Source: Clavelina lepadiformis (lineage: Eukaryota > Chordata > Ascidiacea > Aplousobranchia > Clavelinidae). From it: a DNA stretch of 64,000 nucleotides. The first letter of the stretch is position 1; each line of letters begins with the position of its first letter. Positions 39,701-52,403 of the stretch are shown piece by piece. The stretch is from the NCBI RefSeq assembly GCF_947623445.1, contig NC_135243.1, positions 20,406,479 through 20,470,478 on the forward strand. The letters are read 5' to 3'. The position numbers and the translations under genes were made by a program. Under the pieces are notes generated by a model that was given only the letters and a program-made list of their open reading frames with translations, had not been told where the DNA came from and made no database searches.

Positions 39701-40155
39701 TCGGGTGTCGATAACTCTTCGGTATAAAGTTCTTTTTAAGCGTTGGAAACTAGAGTTGCCCCACCGCGATGAACCCAGAATCAAAGCGTTCTAGGTTTTT
39801 TTCAGTTTTGTTTCATTTTATGCCGGCAATGTTGAGAGCAAGGTGGCGATGTTTTCTTCTTTGATTGTCGTTATGAATTTTTTTTCTATCGTGAGTTGTT
39901 GGTATTGTTTACTGGTTTGTTATTTCTTTTTCTTTCAACCTCGTGCTGCATTACTTCGGTTTAGACTGAGTTGTAAACGCTTGTTCTTACTGAAGTAAAC
40001 AAATAAAATACAATGATGCAACTGATTGTCTTGGATTTGGTTACAAACTTTTCGCTTCGATTATATAAACCATAATCAGATTTCTAAGATAATATTTACA
40101 GCTAAACCAGTTAAAAATTATTTCTCCGCTCATGGGTGTAATACGGTGGTTGTCG
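39701..40155. other. Convergent 3' spacer between PAXIP1 and the RING2 gene
   Basis: Contains the PAXIP1 3' untranslated region. AATAAA at 40002-40007 is the likely PAXIP1 polyadenylation signal. Nothing else is seen; the two transcripts may overlap at their ends. Confidence 0.6.
40002..40007 (+). terminator. Candidate polyadenylation signal of PAXIP1
   Basis: Canonical AATAAA about 300 bp after the PAXIP1 stop codon, in AT-rich sequence. Confidence 0.5.
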
Positions 40156-43100
40156 TCATCCATGCAAACATACCGAAGTTTTAACAATTTTACAGTATGT
40201 TGAAAGAAGATTACGGCCATCGTAAGTTTGCTGAGACTTCTCTCTGACTTCTGAATCAGCGTTCATCGAAGTTTGCAGACAAGAATCAGATTTTTCAAAT
40301 TTAGTAAGAAATGATGATCTAGTTTCCTGGTTGAGCTCAAGTACGGTAAACATACGGCAACTGGGACACTTCTATTCTCTGTGTGTAACCTCCGATTTTT
40401 CTGTAATAACTTTCATGACCTTGAATAACGGAAGTACAGAACTCAATCCAGTATAATCACCGATGCGTTTGACCTTTCAAAATATTGCGCAACATTCCGA
40501 GCTTACTTTCAGAGATATTTTACGCTTGGAAACTATAAGTCTACTTCTATAATTACGCTTCTACACGAGCCAAAAGAAGATACTGTAAAGAAATTTTTAT
40601 CAATAAAAATGACAATCCCCCGGTGCACATGCTGTGTTTATTATTTGAAAGCAGTATGGTGGCTGCAACAAAATTTTCCCGTTGCATTGAGTAAGCACAC
40701 CAGGGCATAATATAGCCCAAAGTTGACTTGACTGTGCAACAAATGAGCTTATTGTATCGTAACCTACTCAACAAAGCGGGATTCCGGCAATCGTAACTTG
40801 TCATGTTTACCTGGACCTTTGGGGAAAAAAGTTTGGTGACGCCTGATATGGCCAATAGTTTATATTGACAGGTAAAAATACAGATTTTTGTATCTTTTGA
40901 AGTATAATAATAAATCAGCGGTTTTTAATAAAATTTTTGGATTCAACAATTTTTTCATCTCCGAAGCAAACAACTTTTAAAAAATCGTTGACCAGTGTTA
41001 TTAATAGTTTATCAATTTGAGTGCTGCGCATGAGTTGGCATAAACAAAATGTTTGACAAACAATGCTGTAAATCGTTGGGTGGTAAAAATCATGACATTT
41101 TATTGCTTCTTAAAAAACGTAGTGAGTTGGAAAAAATCTCATGACTTCTTTAGGTAATAAACTTGTAATCTCGAGCCATTGTTGCAAGAACTCTCATGTA
41201 CCATGTCCAAGCTCTCACTGTTATCCAAATCCTAAGAAACAAACTCAAATTTACTACATGCTTTCACGTTTAAGGGCAATTATGGTAAAAAATACTTAAA
41301 GTGAAAGAAAGGCATCTTACTTGGAAAGATTTTTCATCCAATTTCACAAACAGAGAAAATTCTGAAAGAGTTTCAGTGGTATTCGCTATGCTGGCTGCCT
41401 TTCCTGGTTGCTTTTCTATTGCAATCCTCATTGCAATATAACGCGATAAATGCAACACTGTCGCATGTGCTGCTGTTTTAATGTACCTGATGAAAGGAAA
41501 ATGAGTTGAGGATACCGTAGCAACAACAGCTTGACGCTCACTTTGAACAGTGGAAGCTCGCTAACTTATATTTAACACGTTCAGGCAAAAGGGTCCTTTG
41601 GTCTATACGGTAATATCAAATTCAATTAAACCAAATAATCAACTAAAGACAACTCATAATAAGTCCCTTTAGCTTCTGGTTTAAGAGATTCAAATTAACC
41701 AGAGAACGCCCCAAACCTTGTTTAACAAAACTACTTTTTAACCTTCTTCGTTTAACATCATGTGCCGGAAGGTATTGTGAGTGAAACACGAACAAGTAAA
41801 TGCATTTATTACCTGACAAGTTGCTCAACTTTTAAGCCGGTTTGCTCAGGATGAGGTCGTAACTCAAGCTCAATTGACACAGTTTGCTTTTCTTTATGGG
41901 ACTCATTGTTCGTGGATGCCTCTGTAGCTTTCAATAAAAAAGTTACATCAAGATTTTTGTTCTCGGAGTTCGATTTTACAACTTCGTACATTACTGTTAC
42001 TATAGATTACATCTTTTCCACAAGTGGGTAAATGAGGACTAATGAATCCTCTGTACGGGCTAAAAAACATGAGACAGTGCTGCTTTACGAAAGTTTTACC
42101 TTGTTTAGAAGTGCCTTCAATTGATTCAGATAATTTTCTTTTCTTTAAAGAAGGAGATGTTGTGCAGTCTTCTATTAAATAAATTGTAACAATCAATACG
42201 CTATACAAATATTTAAGGTGCTCCATTAGTAGCAGTAATTGATGCCATATTTTTACGCTAATGAAGATTGTCCAGTTAAAACAAAACCACAAGGCTTACA
42301 TTATTAGCAAGATTACCACAACCTTGGATTATAATTGTTTCAAAGAATGACAAATTGTAACTAACTTTTCCACAAGGCATAATTTTGTAAAAAGTTGCAC
42401 TTTTCCAACCTTGTTTCTTCTCAGAAGTCTGTTCTGATGTTGAAGGCTGGAGTTGGTTTTCTTTTCCATCCTCGGTTTTAGGATTGGAAATTGAGTTGGT
42501 CTCGCTTTTGATATCAGATGAATTAGCAGGCGAAGATTGTTCTTGCTTTCTCACTTTCTGGCTTCTGTCATTGGTGAAAAATTTACTTTTGGTTATATGG
42601 TTGGTGGTGAACACTTCACTTAGTAGGGTTTGTAATAAACTAGCATTAAAGTATTCTTTATAGGGACATTTACTACAAATCAAAGAAAAAATAATCCAAA
42701 TATATGACTGTCTGTTGGTTTACTTTAAGGAAAACTTAACAATCATGATTACTAAAAAATGTTACTAAACCACAAATGAAATCATCACTCAGAATCGCTA
42801 TAACAGATGAAAGAGTTCCAGTTGGTTCATCAGATACGCAAACGACTAACATTACATCTAATTTAAACTTCAGGCTAAAGCTAATCCAGCAGAATAAGCC
42901 AGGTCACTCACCTCGCAGACGCCTGCACTTTAAGCCCTTCTTCAATGCTTGCTGTAAGTGCTGCTGAGTTGTGGTGCTTTGTTATACTTTGAAGAACTTT
43001 TTCTTGGTGAGCTTCATACTCGTCCCTGGATGGGTAAATCTTTGCGATCAATGCATCGAAGTTGGGATCGGGACGAAGCGATCGCTTTGACACGAGCTTC

Positions 43101-44281
43101 TTTCGACATGTTGGGCATTCTTTGTTACTTTAATGCATGTAACATTACCAAAATATGTGTTTAGATATGAGACAACACTACGCTATGTATGTGCAAATAG
43201 AACCTTTTCTGTGGCAATTCTGAAGTTTCAATGACCACAGACACAGCATGGTTATAAAACAAAGAAGATATTGTTATACTTAGCACGACTGCATTAAAAT
43301 ATACGTCAAATACATGACTAAATTATATTGTGTGTAATTAAGTGATCTAACCATATCCACCAACACTTAAACATGGGGACTTTACAAAATGAGTAACTCA
43401 TTATGAAAGCTTACCCACTCCTGAGAGCTGTGATGATACACTCGGAGCAAAATCTGTGAAGACACTCTTTTGTAGTCATTGTGACTCTCAGCATATCCAG
43501 ACATATCGGGCACATCAATTCACTGTGTAAGCTACGTGGTGAGATTGCTATTTCCGTATTGTCTGTTATAACCTCCTGCAAATGTAGAATAGAATTAAAG
43601 CAAGGAAAAGGTGGCAATGGAAACAACCTAACTTGTTACCCAAAATGCCAGTCGTATTTTTACCTGAATGCTGTTTCAAAAATATTAACTAAGATTTTGG
43701 TGCAAGCACCTAAATTGGCATATTTTCATGAGCTGATCTTATGGTAGACTATTGTGTAAAGCTCGTGAACTTGATATTGCATACCCGAAAGTTTGGATAA
43801 CTTAAAGCAGGGGTGAGAAACTTACTAACTGGAATGCTAGAATTTAATTTTAATGCGAAATTCTGATTAACTTTTCCTGTTTTAATTGGACACCAGGAAA
43901 TGATTAACCCTTGTTACCATAATATTTGTTCCAAAAATGATATTAGGTGAAAAAATACTAATCAATTATTGAAAAAATAATGTTAAATAACAATGAAGGC
44001 AGAGCCTTCTTTTGTTTTTGCAAATGTTTTTGCTTGTTTTACTAAACTTGTATGAATTGAACTTGGATACCAGTAACTCGAAACAAACTTACACGTCCTT
44101 TCAACTTAAAGTAAACAATTATTGCAGATAACTTAAAAAAAATAGGCTTTAAAACAAAAACACTACCGGAAGCTGAAACACTATACATTATTCATACCTG
44201 GGGCTTACGTTGCAATTCATATGGTGTCAGCTCCCATGTTTTCGTGGTTTGGACAAAGTTGTTGTTGTTCGATTGAGACAT
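40156..44281 (-). CDS. RNF2: Polycomb E3 ubiquitin ligase RING1/RING2 (RNF2)
   Basis: Catalytic subunit of PRC1 that monoubiquitinates histone H2A. Minus-strand exons, 5' to 3': 44281-44198, 43575-43415, 43127-42912, 42564-42410, 42171-42100, 41993-41813, 41486-41321, 40371-40156; 1251 nt, about 416 aa against 336 in human. Exon 1 encodes [14 protein letters not shown], as in RNF2. Residues about 50-90 form a C3HC4 RING ([26 protein letters not shown]), split by the second intron. Next comes [20 protein letters not shown] and EEGLKVQA, near-identical to RNF2. A Ser/Gln-rich linker (residues about 155-240) is longer than in human. The C-terminal RAWUL region keeps [11 protein letters not shown] and [19 protein letters not shown]. 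The last exon is least certain: its first residues (FTVLELN) fit the family but the tail diverges. One ancestral tunicate gene may serve for both RING1 and RNF2. Confidence 0.92.
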
Positions 44282-45779
44282 TAATGTCAGAAAATGAAAG
44301 TTATATATATTCTAAAACAAATTTAGCTCTGTATACAATGACCAAGTCAAAAATTGGGTGGGTTAACACTAATAAATATTACCTTCCAAAAATAACTGAT
44401 AAGTAAAATGAAATTTAAACAATCATCATAAAAAGTTATACTAGGTTTCAGTACTATAACAATACAATCTTCTGCAGTAAACTGTCAGTATCAACATCAT
44501 GGCAAGCACATAACTACAACAACTACACACACACTTTGGAACAAATACACAAAGGATTTTGAGGTGTTTTTAATAATAAATAATGGGCATTTTGGTACAA
44601 ACCTGATAAAATTTACTGCACTTTTACAAATTTTTGCATATTTCTTTTTGCAAGGCAGGTTCATACAAATAACTTATAATATAACAAATAAACACAAAAA
44701 TGAGAACTACATTTACATCTTGTACAACAAGTTTTTACCAGTATACCAGTTTACACACCGATCAAACATATTAGAACTGCAGCTCACAGATGAATTTATC
44801 AGGAGAGTGATGACGTTTTGGGTTTACATTACAATTCGACTCACACGATACTGCAAGTTAATTAAAACTGATAATAATCAAAACATAACTTGCTAAATTA
44901 ATATTATATTATGTCTTTAAACTATTATCTAAGTTTTTTCACATTTTTCACAGTCTTGCTAGTTGTTAGGAAATGTCATACGATACCTCATGATAAAAGT
45001 ATAATATGATAAAAAGGAATGAGTAGCTGATAAAAAATTTAATTTTGTTGAGACATGATGACTAAGATCAATGGTTTTAGGTTTATATCTGATATTTTTC
45101 AAGCCATAAACTAAAAAAAACAAAACAACATCAAAAAGTTCTTATGTCCTCTTGATTTAATGTACAGTAGCTTACTTTTTCTTTGCTTTGGTCTCTCACC
45201 TCAGCCCGAAAAAGAAAGCTATAATATTATGAAGTAGAATCCGCTTATTAAGACCACCTTTGGACCAACAACTGAAGCTGCTTGAAAACGCCACGATTGA
45301 TACAGTTAACAGCAACATTAAAGTCAATGGCAGTAGGTGAATTGAGAATACATGCGGCACATCTGTCATTGTCACGTTGCATATAACTGACACAAAAAAT
45401 TTGAAAGAGGTGGAAAAAGTGGACATATTATCCAAAAAATGGTCTTTCTGATCATACCAAAATGATCATATAAAGCAAACAAATTCTATAGCGTGCAAAT
45501 GATAAAGTGACTGAAATGAAGATGATAGCTGTTTAGCAAAGTTTAAAATATAGTTCACAGAGATTAGGAAATTCATATTTAAAACTACCAGGGCTGTTTT
45601 TGCTTACACATCACTGCTTTGCCCTACACTCCGCACTGAAAAAATGTAGTATTTAAATACGCAATCAAATTCAATGTTCCACAGATAAAAAACAAGAGTA
45701 AAACATCAACATTAATAACAGTCAGAATGCTGTTAAGTTTAGCTTATCATGCGGAATTTTGATCAAAAATCTCAAGAGC
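44282..45779. other. Intergenic between the RING2 gene and the Mpv17-like cluster
   Basis: Presumably 5' flank of the RING2 gene and 3' flank of the first Mpv17-like gene. A minus-strand frame at 45196-45435 has a hydrophobic stretch but no recognised homology. Otherwise AT-rich sequence with nothing identified. Confidence 0.5.
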
Positions 45780-46319
45780 TTAATCGGGTGTCTGTGCCTT
45801 TCTCAAAGAGTGGTTAGAAAAATAGCTGAGAAAAGAATTCCATGTCAAGGCAACGAACTGAATGTACAGCATTCGAAACTGGAAGGGAACAAACGCAAAG
45901 TTTATATACTGTGCAGGGGCCCAACATAGCCAGGAAGATATGAGAACTGCAAAGTATGTTGTTTTGAAAATTTCTATTGTGTTTTCAATATCTTTTCCTG
46001 AAAGAATTGGATGCATAAAAATAAAACCAGCATTCAAAAATGGCCTAAAGCATAATTGATCACAAACAACTATGGGTAGAACTCGCCAGTTAAGTCGTCT
46101 CAGTACACCCAACCAGGTAGCTACAATTGGTCCAAAGTAACAAAAACCGAAAGTGGACATAACTGCAGTTCGTTTTATGTCATATCCACATGGTCTGTTT
46201 TCAATCTTTTGAGCAAGTATATCACCAGCTGTAGTCAGAACTCCTGCAGTTACAACTTGAGTAATTAATGGTCTTCTTTTGGCAACATTTCCATATATTG
46301 ATAATATCCTTAATAACAT
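45780..46319 (-). CDS. Mpv17/PMP22-family membrane protein, copy 1 of 3
   Basis: Small four-helix protein of mitochondrial or peroxisomal membranes; human MPV17 is an inner mitochondrial channel-like protein. Single exon, 179 aa, usual family length. N terminus YGNVAKRRPLITQVVTAGVL then GDILAQKIE matches the family signature (transport of L-T-A-G and GD..SQ). The C-terminal block has WAPAQYINFAFVPFQFR and WNSFLSYF, corresponding to family W-P..Q..NF..VP..R and W..YLS. It differs from copies 2 and 3 mainly after residue 85; at one position it has Arg (CFRPF) where they have Ala (CFAP), the residue found in most relatives. No introns, so the cluster may descend from a retrocopy. Confidence 0.88.
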   Translation of the reverse strand: MLLRILSIYGNVAKRRPLITQVVTAGVLTTAGDILAQKIENRPCGYDIKRTAVMSTFGFCYFGPIVATWLGVLRRLNWRVLPIVVCDQLCFRPFLNAGFIFMHPILSGKDIENTIEIFKTTYFAVLISSWLCWAPAQYINFAFVPFQFRMLYIQFVALTWNSFLSYFSNHSLRKAQTPD

Positions 46320-47258
46320 TTAAATGTTTCTAAAAAGACATTGGCTCACATAAAATTCTGTAACAAAACATACTATAAGCCAAGTTTGACTGTTTTGGTG
46401 CAAAAGATTGCAAAGTATTTCGATTACAATCATAATTCATGTTAAATTTTAAAGTTTTCTGTTTCAAAACAATCAACCATTGCATGGAGCTTACTTGTTT
46501 GTGCGGTAATTTTTGACTAACGTAATTTGACATTCACACAGGCACGCAGCTAAATGTTATGCAGGTTATAACAGAAAAATTGTTTTTTTATTATTACAGT
46601 ATGAAGTTTAAACGATAAAACATTTAAAATATATCACCAAAGCCAAAGCATGTGCACATATCTTAACTTAATTGTACTTGTTTTTCAATTTGTAACTCAT
46701 TAAGGTGTCAGATCAACCATGTTTTAATAGAGTGGACAAAGCCGTAATTGTTAGACTGAAATAAATATTTGAATGTGTGGCAATTATGTATTCCACAAAT
46801 TTAATGATATATTATACAAATACTGTATATATTGATACGACATTGTATTATTAGAAAATTGAACAATACTGTACTTATGAAAGACATATTCAAACAAAAA
46901 CTCATAAATAAATTAATGATAATTACATGTATAAATATATAAGTTGCAAATGCACCTTTCCACACAAGTTATATACTAATTTATATTTATGAACTGGGCA
47001 TGTCAAATGAAGAGTGAAAAAGCAAGCTTTTACATAGAGTGCATGAAGCTCGACTGTTTTTTGAAAACAGGTGCTATGCAAGAATCTCAATTATAATGGC
47101 TGCAAATTGCCAAACACTACGGTTTTAAATTTTAAAAACGAGTTGCAAAAAACATTACAAATGTATAAATATACAAAATAAATTAGATAAAATAACTGAG
47201 AGCCAAAAAGTGATTATAAAAAGTAACAGGTTCCGCATGTTTGAGGTTATGCGGAGTT
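46320..47258. other. Spacer between Mpv17-like copies 1 and 2
   Basis: AT-rich, no gene recognised. It should hold the promoter of copy 1 and the 3' flank of copy 2. Confidence 0.5.
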
Positions 47259-47810
47259 TTATGTGAGAGTTTTATCTGGTGTCTGTGCCTTTCTCAATGA
47301 GCGGTTGGTAAAATAGCTGAGAAAAGAATTCCAACCTAAAGCGACGCATTGAATGTACAGCATTCGAAACTGGAAGGGGATAAACGTAAAATTTATAATC
47401 TGCGCAGGCCCCCAAATTGACCATCCGGATCTGAGAATTTTAAAGTACGTGTCTTTGAATATCTCTTTTGCTTTTTCATAACTTTGACCAGAAAGAATTG
47501 GATGCATAAAAACAAAACCTGCGCTTATACATGGAGCAAAACATAATTGATCACAAACAACAGTGGGTAAAACTCGCCAGTTAAGTCGTCTCAGTACACC
47601 CAACCAGGTGCCTACAATTGGTCCAAAGTAACAAAAACCGAAAGTGGACATAACTGCAGTTCGTTTTATGTCATATCCACATGGTCTGTTTTCAATCTTT
47701 TGAGCAAGTATATCACCAGCTGTAGTCAGAACTCCTGCAGTTACAACTTGAGTAATTAATGGTCTTCTTTTGGCAACATTTCCATAGGTTGTCAATATTC
47801 TTATTAACAT
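47259..47810 (-). CDS. Mpv17/PMP22-family membrane protein, copy 2 of 3
   Basis: Single exon. The frame is open for 14 further codons upstream (to 47852), but the Met aligned with the other two copies (MLIRILTTYGNVAKRRP) is at 47810, giving 183 aa. Family motifs are intact: GPAQIINFTFIPFQFR and LGWNSFLSYF. Its first ~85 residues are almost identical to copies 1 and 3, including silent positions, while residues 88-150 differ considerably (for example SGQSYEKAKEIF). Confidence 0.88.
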   Translation of the reverse strand: MLIRILTTYGNVAKRRPLITQVVTAGVLTTAGDILAQKIENRPCGYDIKRTAVMSTFGFCYFGPIVGTWLGVLRRLNWRVLPTVVCDQLCFAPCISAGFVFMHPILSGQSYEKAKEIFKDTYFKILRSGWSIWGPAQIINFTFIPFQFRMLYIQCVALGWNSFLSYFTNRSLRKAQTPDKTLT

Positions 47811-49200
47811 TCTAAATTTTCCTGGAAATATAAACAAATACATGGGGTACATCTAAAGTTTGTCTAAAATTCCTCAACATGCACATCACAAACTTAGGTT
47901 GGTTGTTTTGGTGAAAGAAATCACCAAATATTAGACAGAAAACAATATCAGAGACTAAATCCTGGTCAGTATAAAACCTGTCATTTGAAATAAGTTTTAT
48001 CCTGGTACTCTAAGACTATGACATATACAAGTAAATGCCAATTTTGGCGAAATTGGGGTAACATTACATCTATACTCCCCAGTGGTGATGTTGCTGACAA
48101 ATGGATATTTCTTAATTGTGGCACAATTAATAAACATACACCATCAAAACGTTGATACTTAATGGCAAAGTACTTAGTAATGCAAGCTCTCCGACTATTA
48201 GACCAAGACATCAAGTCCAAAATTTGCTTAACTTATACATATATCTTAAAACAGAACAGACTCTGCTAAATTAACCAATCAGAGAATAGGTTGGAAAAGC
48301 ATCCGAACCATTGAAAACATTCATTGGTGCTTAGAACAAAAACAAATCAAATTAATTAAATAATGTAAACTCTTAATATTAAAATCAGGGCAAGTAACCG
48401 TATAGAAATGTTAGAACTAAAACCAAGAATGGGGTTTTTAGGTAAAATATGTTCCGTGGATAGTTGTGCATAAATATCTCAAAAATGATGGTATTTCACT
48501 ATTAAAAAAGTGGGCGCATCTGCTACAGCGCAAGACAAATTTATACAATAAACCATATATATTTTATTTCTAACTTAAATTTTTGTCAGGTGTGCATGAT
48601 CATAATTATATCATTTGTACAATATAAACAATAACTATATATCTGACTTTACCAAAATTTTTATTATTACAATTTACAACTTGCAGCTAATTGTTGAATT
48701 GCCTGCAAAAAAAAAACTCACTTTCATAATAAAACCGGAGTTACCGAAAACCATCAAATATGTATGTATAAATATACATAATAAAGCAGGTAAAATAACT
48801 AAAAGTATGGTAACTACAAAAGGCAACAATAAGTCAAAATGTTTCAAATATAACTCAAAGAAACTGGATTGTCCATATTAAACACTTCAGGATGAAACTG
48901 CTTGTCATGGTTATGTAAGCTATCCAATAGATATCTTTGGATTGCTTGAGCATTTCTGTATTCTTGTCATGTTTGAAAAATGTCTTTTCCACGCCATAAA
49001 GCTTGCTTCCAGTTGCAACTTTTCAAAATTTTTTACCATGAAGAAATAAGTAAAAATGCCACCAATTTAGTTATGTCTAGTGCAAAATTATGGTATGATA
49101 TCACAATCTTTAAGCACTTCTGCATTAGAACTAAATTTCCACTTTCAAAAAATAAAACAATAGCAGTAAAACATGAATCAGTACTAGCAACAAAATGCTG
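47811..49200. other. Spacer between Mpv17-like copies 2 and 3
   Basis: No gene recognised. Sequence around 48755-48810 resembles 47155-47215 (ATGTATAAATATACA then a TAAAATAACT-type word), indicating that the tandem duplication included 3' flanking sequence. Confidence 0.5.
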
Positions 49201-49773
49201 TCAGCTAATATTAGATGCAGTTTTACTTAAGGATATATCGGGTGACTGTGATCTTCTTAAAGATTGGTTAGAAAAATAGCTGAGAAAAGAATTCCATCCA
49301 AGAGAGACACATTGAATATATAGCATTCGAAAGTGGAAGGGAACAAACGCAAAGTTTATAAGCTGTGCAGGGGTCCAACATAAGAAGGAAGATGTAAGAA
49401 TTGTCAAGTATGTTGTTTTGAATATCTCTTTTGCTTTTTTAATACCTTTTCCAGATAGAATTGGATGCATAAAAACAAAACTAGCACTTGCAAATGGAGC
49501 AAAACACAATTGATCACAAACAACAGTGGGTAAAACTCGCCAGTTAAGTCGTCTCAGTACACCCAACCAGGTAGCTACAAGTGGTCCAAAGTAACAAAAA
49601 CCGAGTGTTGACATAACTGCAGTTCGTTTAATGTCATATCCACATGGTCTGTTTTCAATCTTTTGAGCAAGTATATCACCAGCTGTAGTCAGCACTCCTG
49701 CAGTTACAACTTGAGTAATTAATGGTCTTCTTTTGGCAACATTCCCATAAGTTGACAATATCCTTAGTAACAT
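49201..49773 (-). CDS. Mpv17/PMP22-family membrane protein, copy 3 of 3
   Basis: Single exon, 190 aa, with a C-terminal tail about ten residues longer than copy 1. Motifs WTPAQLINFAFVPFHFR and LGWNSFLSYF are intact. The N-terminal half is nearly identical to the other copies. Being the most upstream in the direction of transcription, it could be the founder of the cluster, but the sequence alone does not settle the order. Confidence 0.88.
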   Translation of the reverse strand: MLLRILSTYGNVAKRRPLITQVVTAGVLTTAGDILAQKIENRPCGYDIKRTAVMSTLGFCYFGPLVATWLGVLRRLNWRVLPTVVCDQLCFAPFASASFVFMHPILSGKGIKKAKEIFKTTYLTILTSSFLCWTPAQLINFAFVPFHFRMLYIQCVSLGWNSFLSYFSNQSLRRSQSPDISLSKTASNIS

Positions 49774-51960
49774 TTTAACCTTAATTGCTTTTACACAAAA
49801 ATGTTATTAAAATTAAATTTGAGGTTAGCCTAAAACTATTACCTAACAGGAATGCTTGAAACTCTCATAGATAAGGTGACTGCCATTAAAAGATGTAAAA
49901 TTCCAGTGCAAATTTAAACAAATTGGAATTTTCTAAATAGAATCATAAAAAAATGGAAACAAAAACATCAGAACCAGAACAGATGTAAACGCTTAACCAG
50001 CAGACAATTTGTTTTACCTGCCATTGTCTCTGAAAACTAAAACATTTCTGCATGAACTTCAGTTTTGCTGTTTGCTTTTAATAACTCCATCTTCTCAACA
50101 TTTTGCCTATAAATGGAAACAATGTCACATAAAACTAGTAAACTGTCTGAATAATATCCAAACCGGATTATATAGTAATTTAGCTGTATAAATCCAAACA
50201 ACAAAATAAAGAAAAACATTGGCTATTTCAATGCACTAATTTTTGAAATATTGCAAACTAGTCTAATTAAATAAAAATAAAACGTTTTTTCGCCACAAAC
50301 TTTACTTTTAAAATCCAATAGCACAAAAGCTTGCTCCTAAATAAACTTGAAGTGTAATTTTAATCTAAATCTTTTGCTATTTTGGGCTGACTCAATCACT
50401 GCATTGATGACTCACTCATTGCGATAGGCCTAATTGTTGAAAGTGCAACATTGACACTGTAGCCGTTTTTTGCCTCAAAAAAGGTTTAAAACGCCTAGAA
50501 TGGCATCGTATTTCAAGTTTGTACGATAATACGAACAAATCGAACAATAGCTGGCAATTTATTGTGGACGATTTTAACTTCTTAAAAAAAATTTTCTAAT
50601 GCCGTATAACCCGCATTTTATGTTTTGCAAGGATTAGCGAGTACAAAATGTCCGTTTCAATGTTCAACCTTTTTTCTTGTTAATCGCTAGTACACGAAGC
50701 AAAATAGACAAGGTCTGTTCTTATGTTCTTCAAAATAATTCTTATTTAACCTGAAGCAAAGAATAATTTTTTTTGATAACAATTCGTTGTAATCATTAAA
50801 GCTTTTTACGCAATAAAACCTCTGATGAATTCAGTAACTTTTTGCGTAGATTAGCCAGAATAAATCAATCAAATAGAACGAAGTAACTTAATCTACATGT
50901 GATAAATAGGTATCCAATCAGTCGCGATAAATATGACTCTGAAGCTAACATGGTGACAGCCTGAAAGTTTTTCAAGTGAAAAACTTGTTAAAGCGCAAGT
51001 TCAGAAAATACAGTAAAAAATGATACCTACGTGCGTACCATGCGTATACGTTGCCAGGGCCTATGTAGGCATACAGTAGCCTGTTAAAAGCTCAATTTTT
51101 ATTCGTTTTTTTGCGCAATATTGACCCCTAATAGCAACAATTTATATGGGGACGCTGGAAATGGCGGTAATGGATAATGATGGTAATAAAAATTGACAGT
51201 GAACCGTGTTTCTCTTAAAAAATACATAAATTAGTTTGATAGAAATATATTCTAGAAATTATTAGGTTTTTTTTGTTGATTGATCTAGGTTGATCAGGTT
51301 TAAAAACGAATGCGTAAATGTTATCATCAATTGGTTTATTCCCAGTTTAATAAATTGTATGTTTCTACTTTCCTGGTTTATTTTTGAACGTTTTGTTTTC
51401 TGCTTATTCAATAAAATCACATAGTTATTTTGAATTGTTTAATTTTAATCAAATTTGTTTTGGTAGTATTGTGCAATATATTATTTATGTATTTCTGCTT
51501 ACATAACATATGCATTTATGTATTAGTAACGCTAGTTGTTAAATAAATATGAGTTAAACGAGTCTTATGCCACGACTAACTGCGCAGCAGTTTAATCAAA
51601 CCAATTAAATTACTTTCACATAGCACATTAAGTTTAATATTTGCAATATATGTATTGGATTCTAAGTTTGGTTATCTGCGATAACAAATTCGTATCGTAA
51701 AATAAATCCAAAATAAATTGTGTATTGTATAATGGAAACACTGTTTACGATCAATATCTATTGAAAAAAATGGTCAGAAGCAATAGAAATGTGCACCCTA
51801 CTACTCAGTTTGACTTCAATCTTTAAATCGATTGAAAATTGAGTGCACAGAAGTTCTTTCCAAGTCATTAACTGCAAAATTACACACCTTAAGTGCGGCA
51901 CTGAAGCCCATAAAATGCAGTATTTAGTGTGTTTATGCGAAACTCTGCAGTCTAGCTGCC

Positions 51961-52403
51961 GGACTGCAGAGTATGGCAGTTTTCACCGAGATTTCGTATG
52001 TGCAAGGAAGCAGTTGATGTGCACTGCGACTCGTGGTCCAAGGTTGTCCGGCGTTTGTACAGGCAAGTTGTGGCCGGGGGAACAAATCAGTGTTTCTTGT
52101 TTTTTTTTTTGGAGAAACTAGTGTGCAATGCCGTTTTTTCCTGAAAAATCTCGGGTGTCCTCTTGCCCTTCTCTGCAATCTGGTCTGGTTGCTGGTTACT
52201 ATGACTCGTAGCACAAGGCTTCCCGGCGTTTGTGGTAGGCAAGGTTTGGCCCTTTCTCTTTTTTCGGAGACATCAATTTTAAACACTACTATTGCAATAC
52301 AAATCGGAGCCAAAATTGGTGTCCCTTTTTTTGAAAACGCTGGTTTCAATACTGTTTTGGACAAAAAATCTAGGGTGCGCTCTTACCATACTCTGCAGTC
52401 TGG
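51961..52403. repeat. Element with inverted ends and an internal 175-bp tandem duplication
   Basis: GGACTGCAGAGTATGG at 51961-51976 is inverted at 52386-52403 (CCATACTCTGCAGTC). Between them two diverged units start GACTCGT at 52028 and 52203; both contain CCGGCGTTTGT and AAAATCT(C/A)GGGTG. Family C copy 2 follows immediately. Confidence 0.65.

Noticed and set aside
43806..43825. CAGGGGTGAGAAACTT, similar to a hAT end
   Set aside because: No matching inverted end nearby and no target duplication.
45196..45435. Minus-strand open frame with a hydrophobic segment next to the Mpv17-like cluster
   Set aside because: No recognisable family, no clear upstream exons, and AT-rich sequence gives hydrophobic frames by chance.
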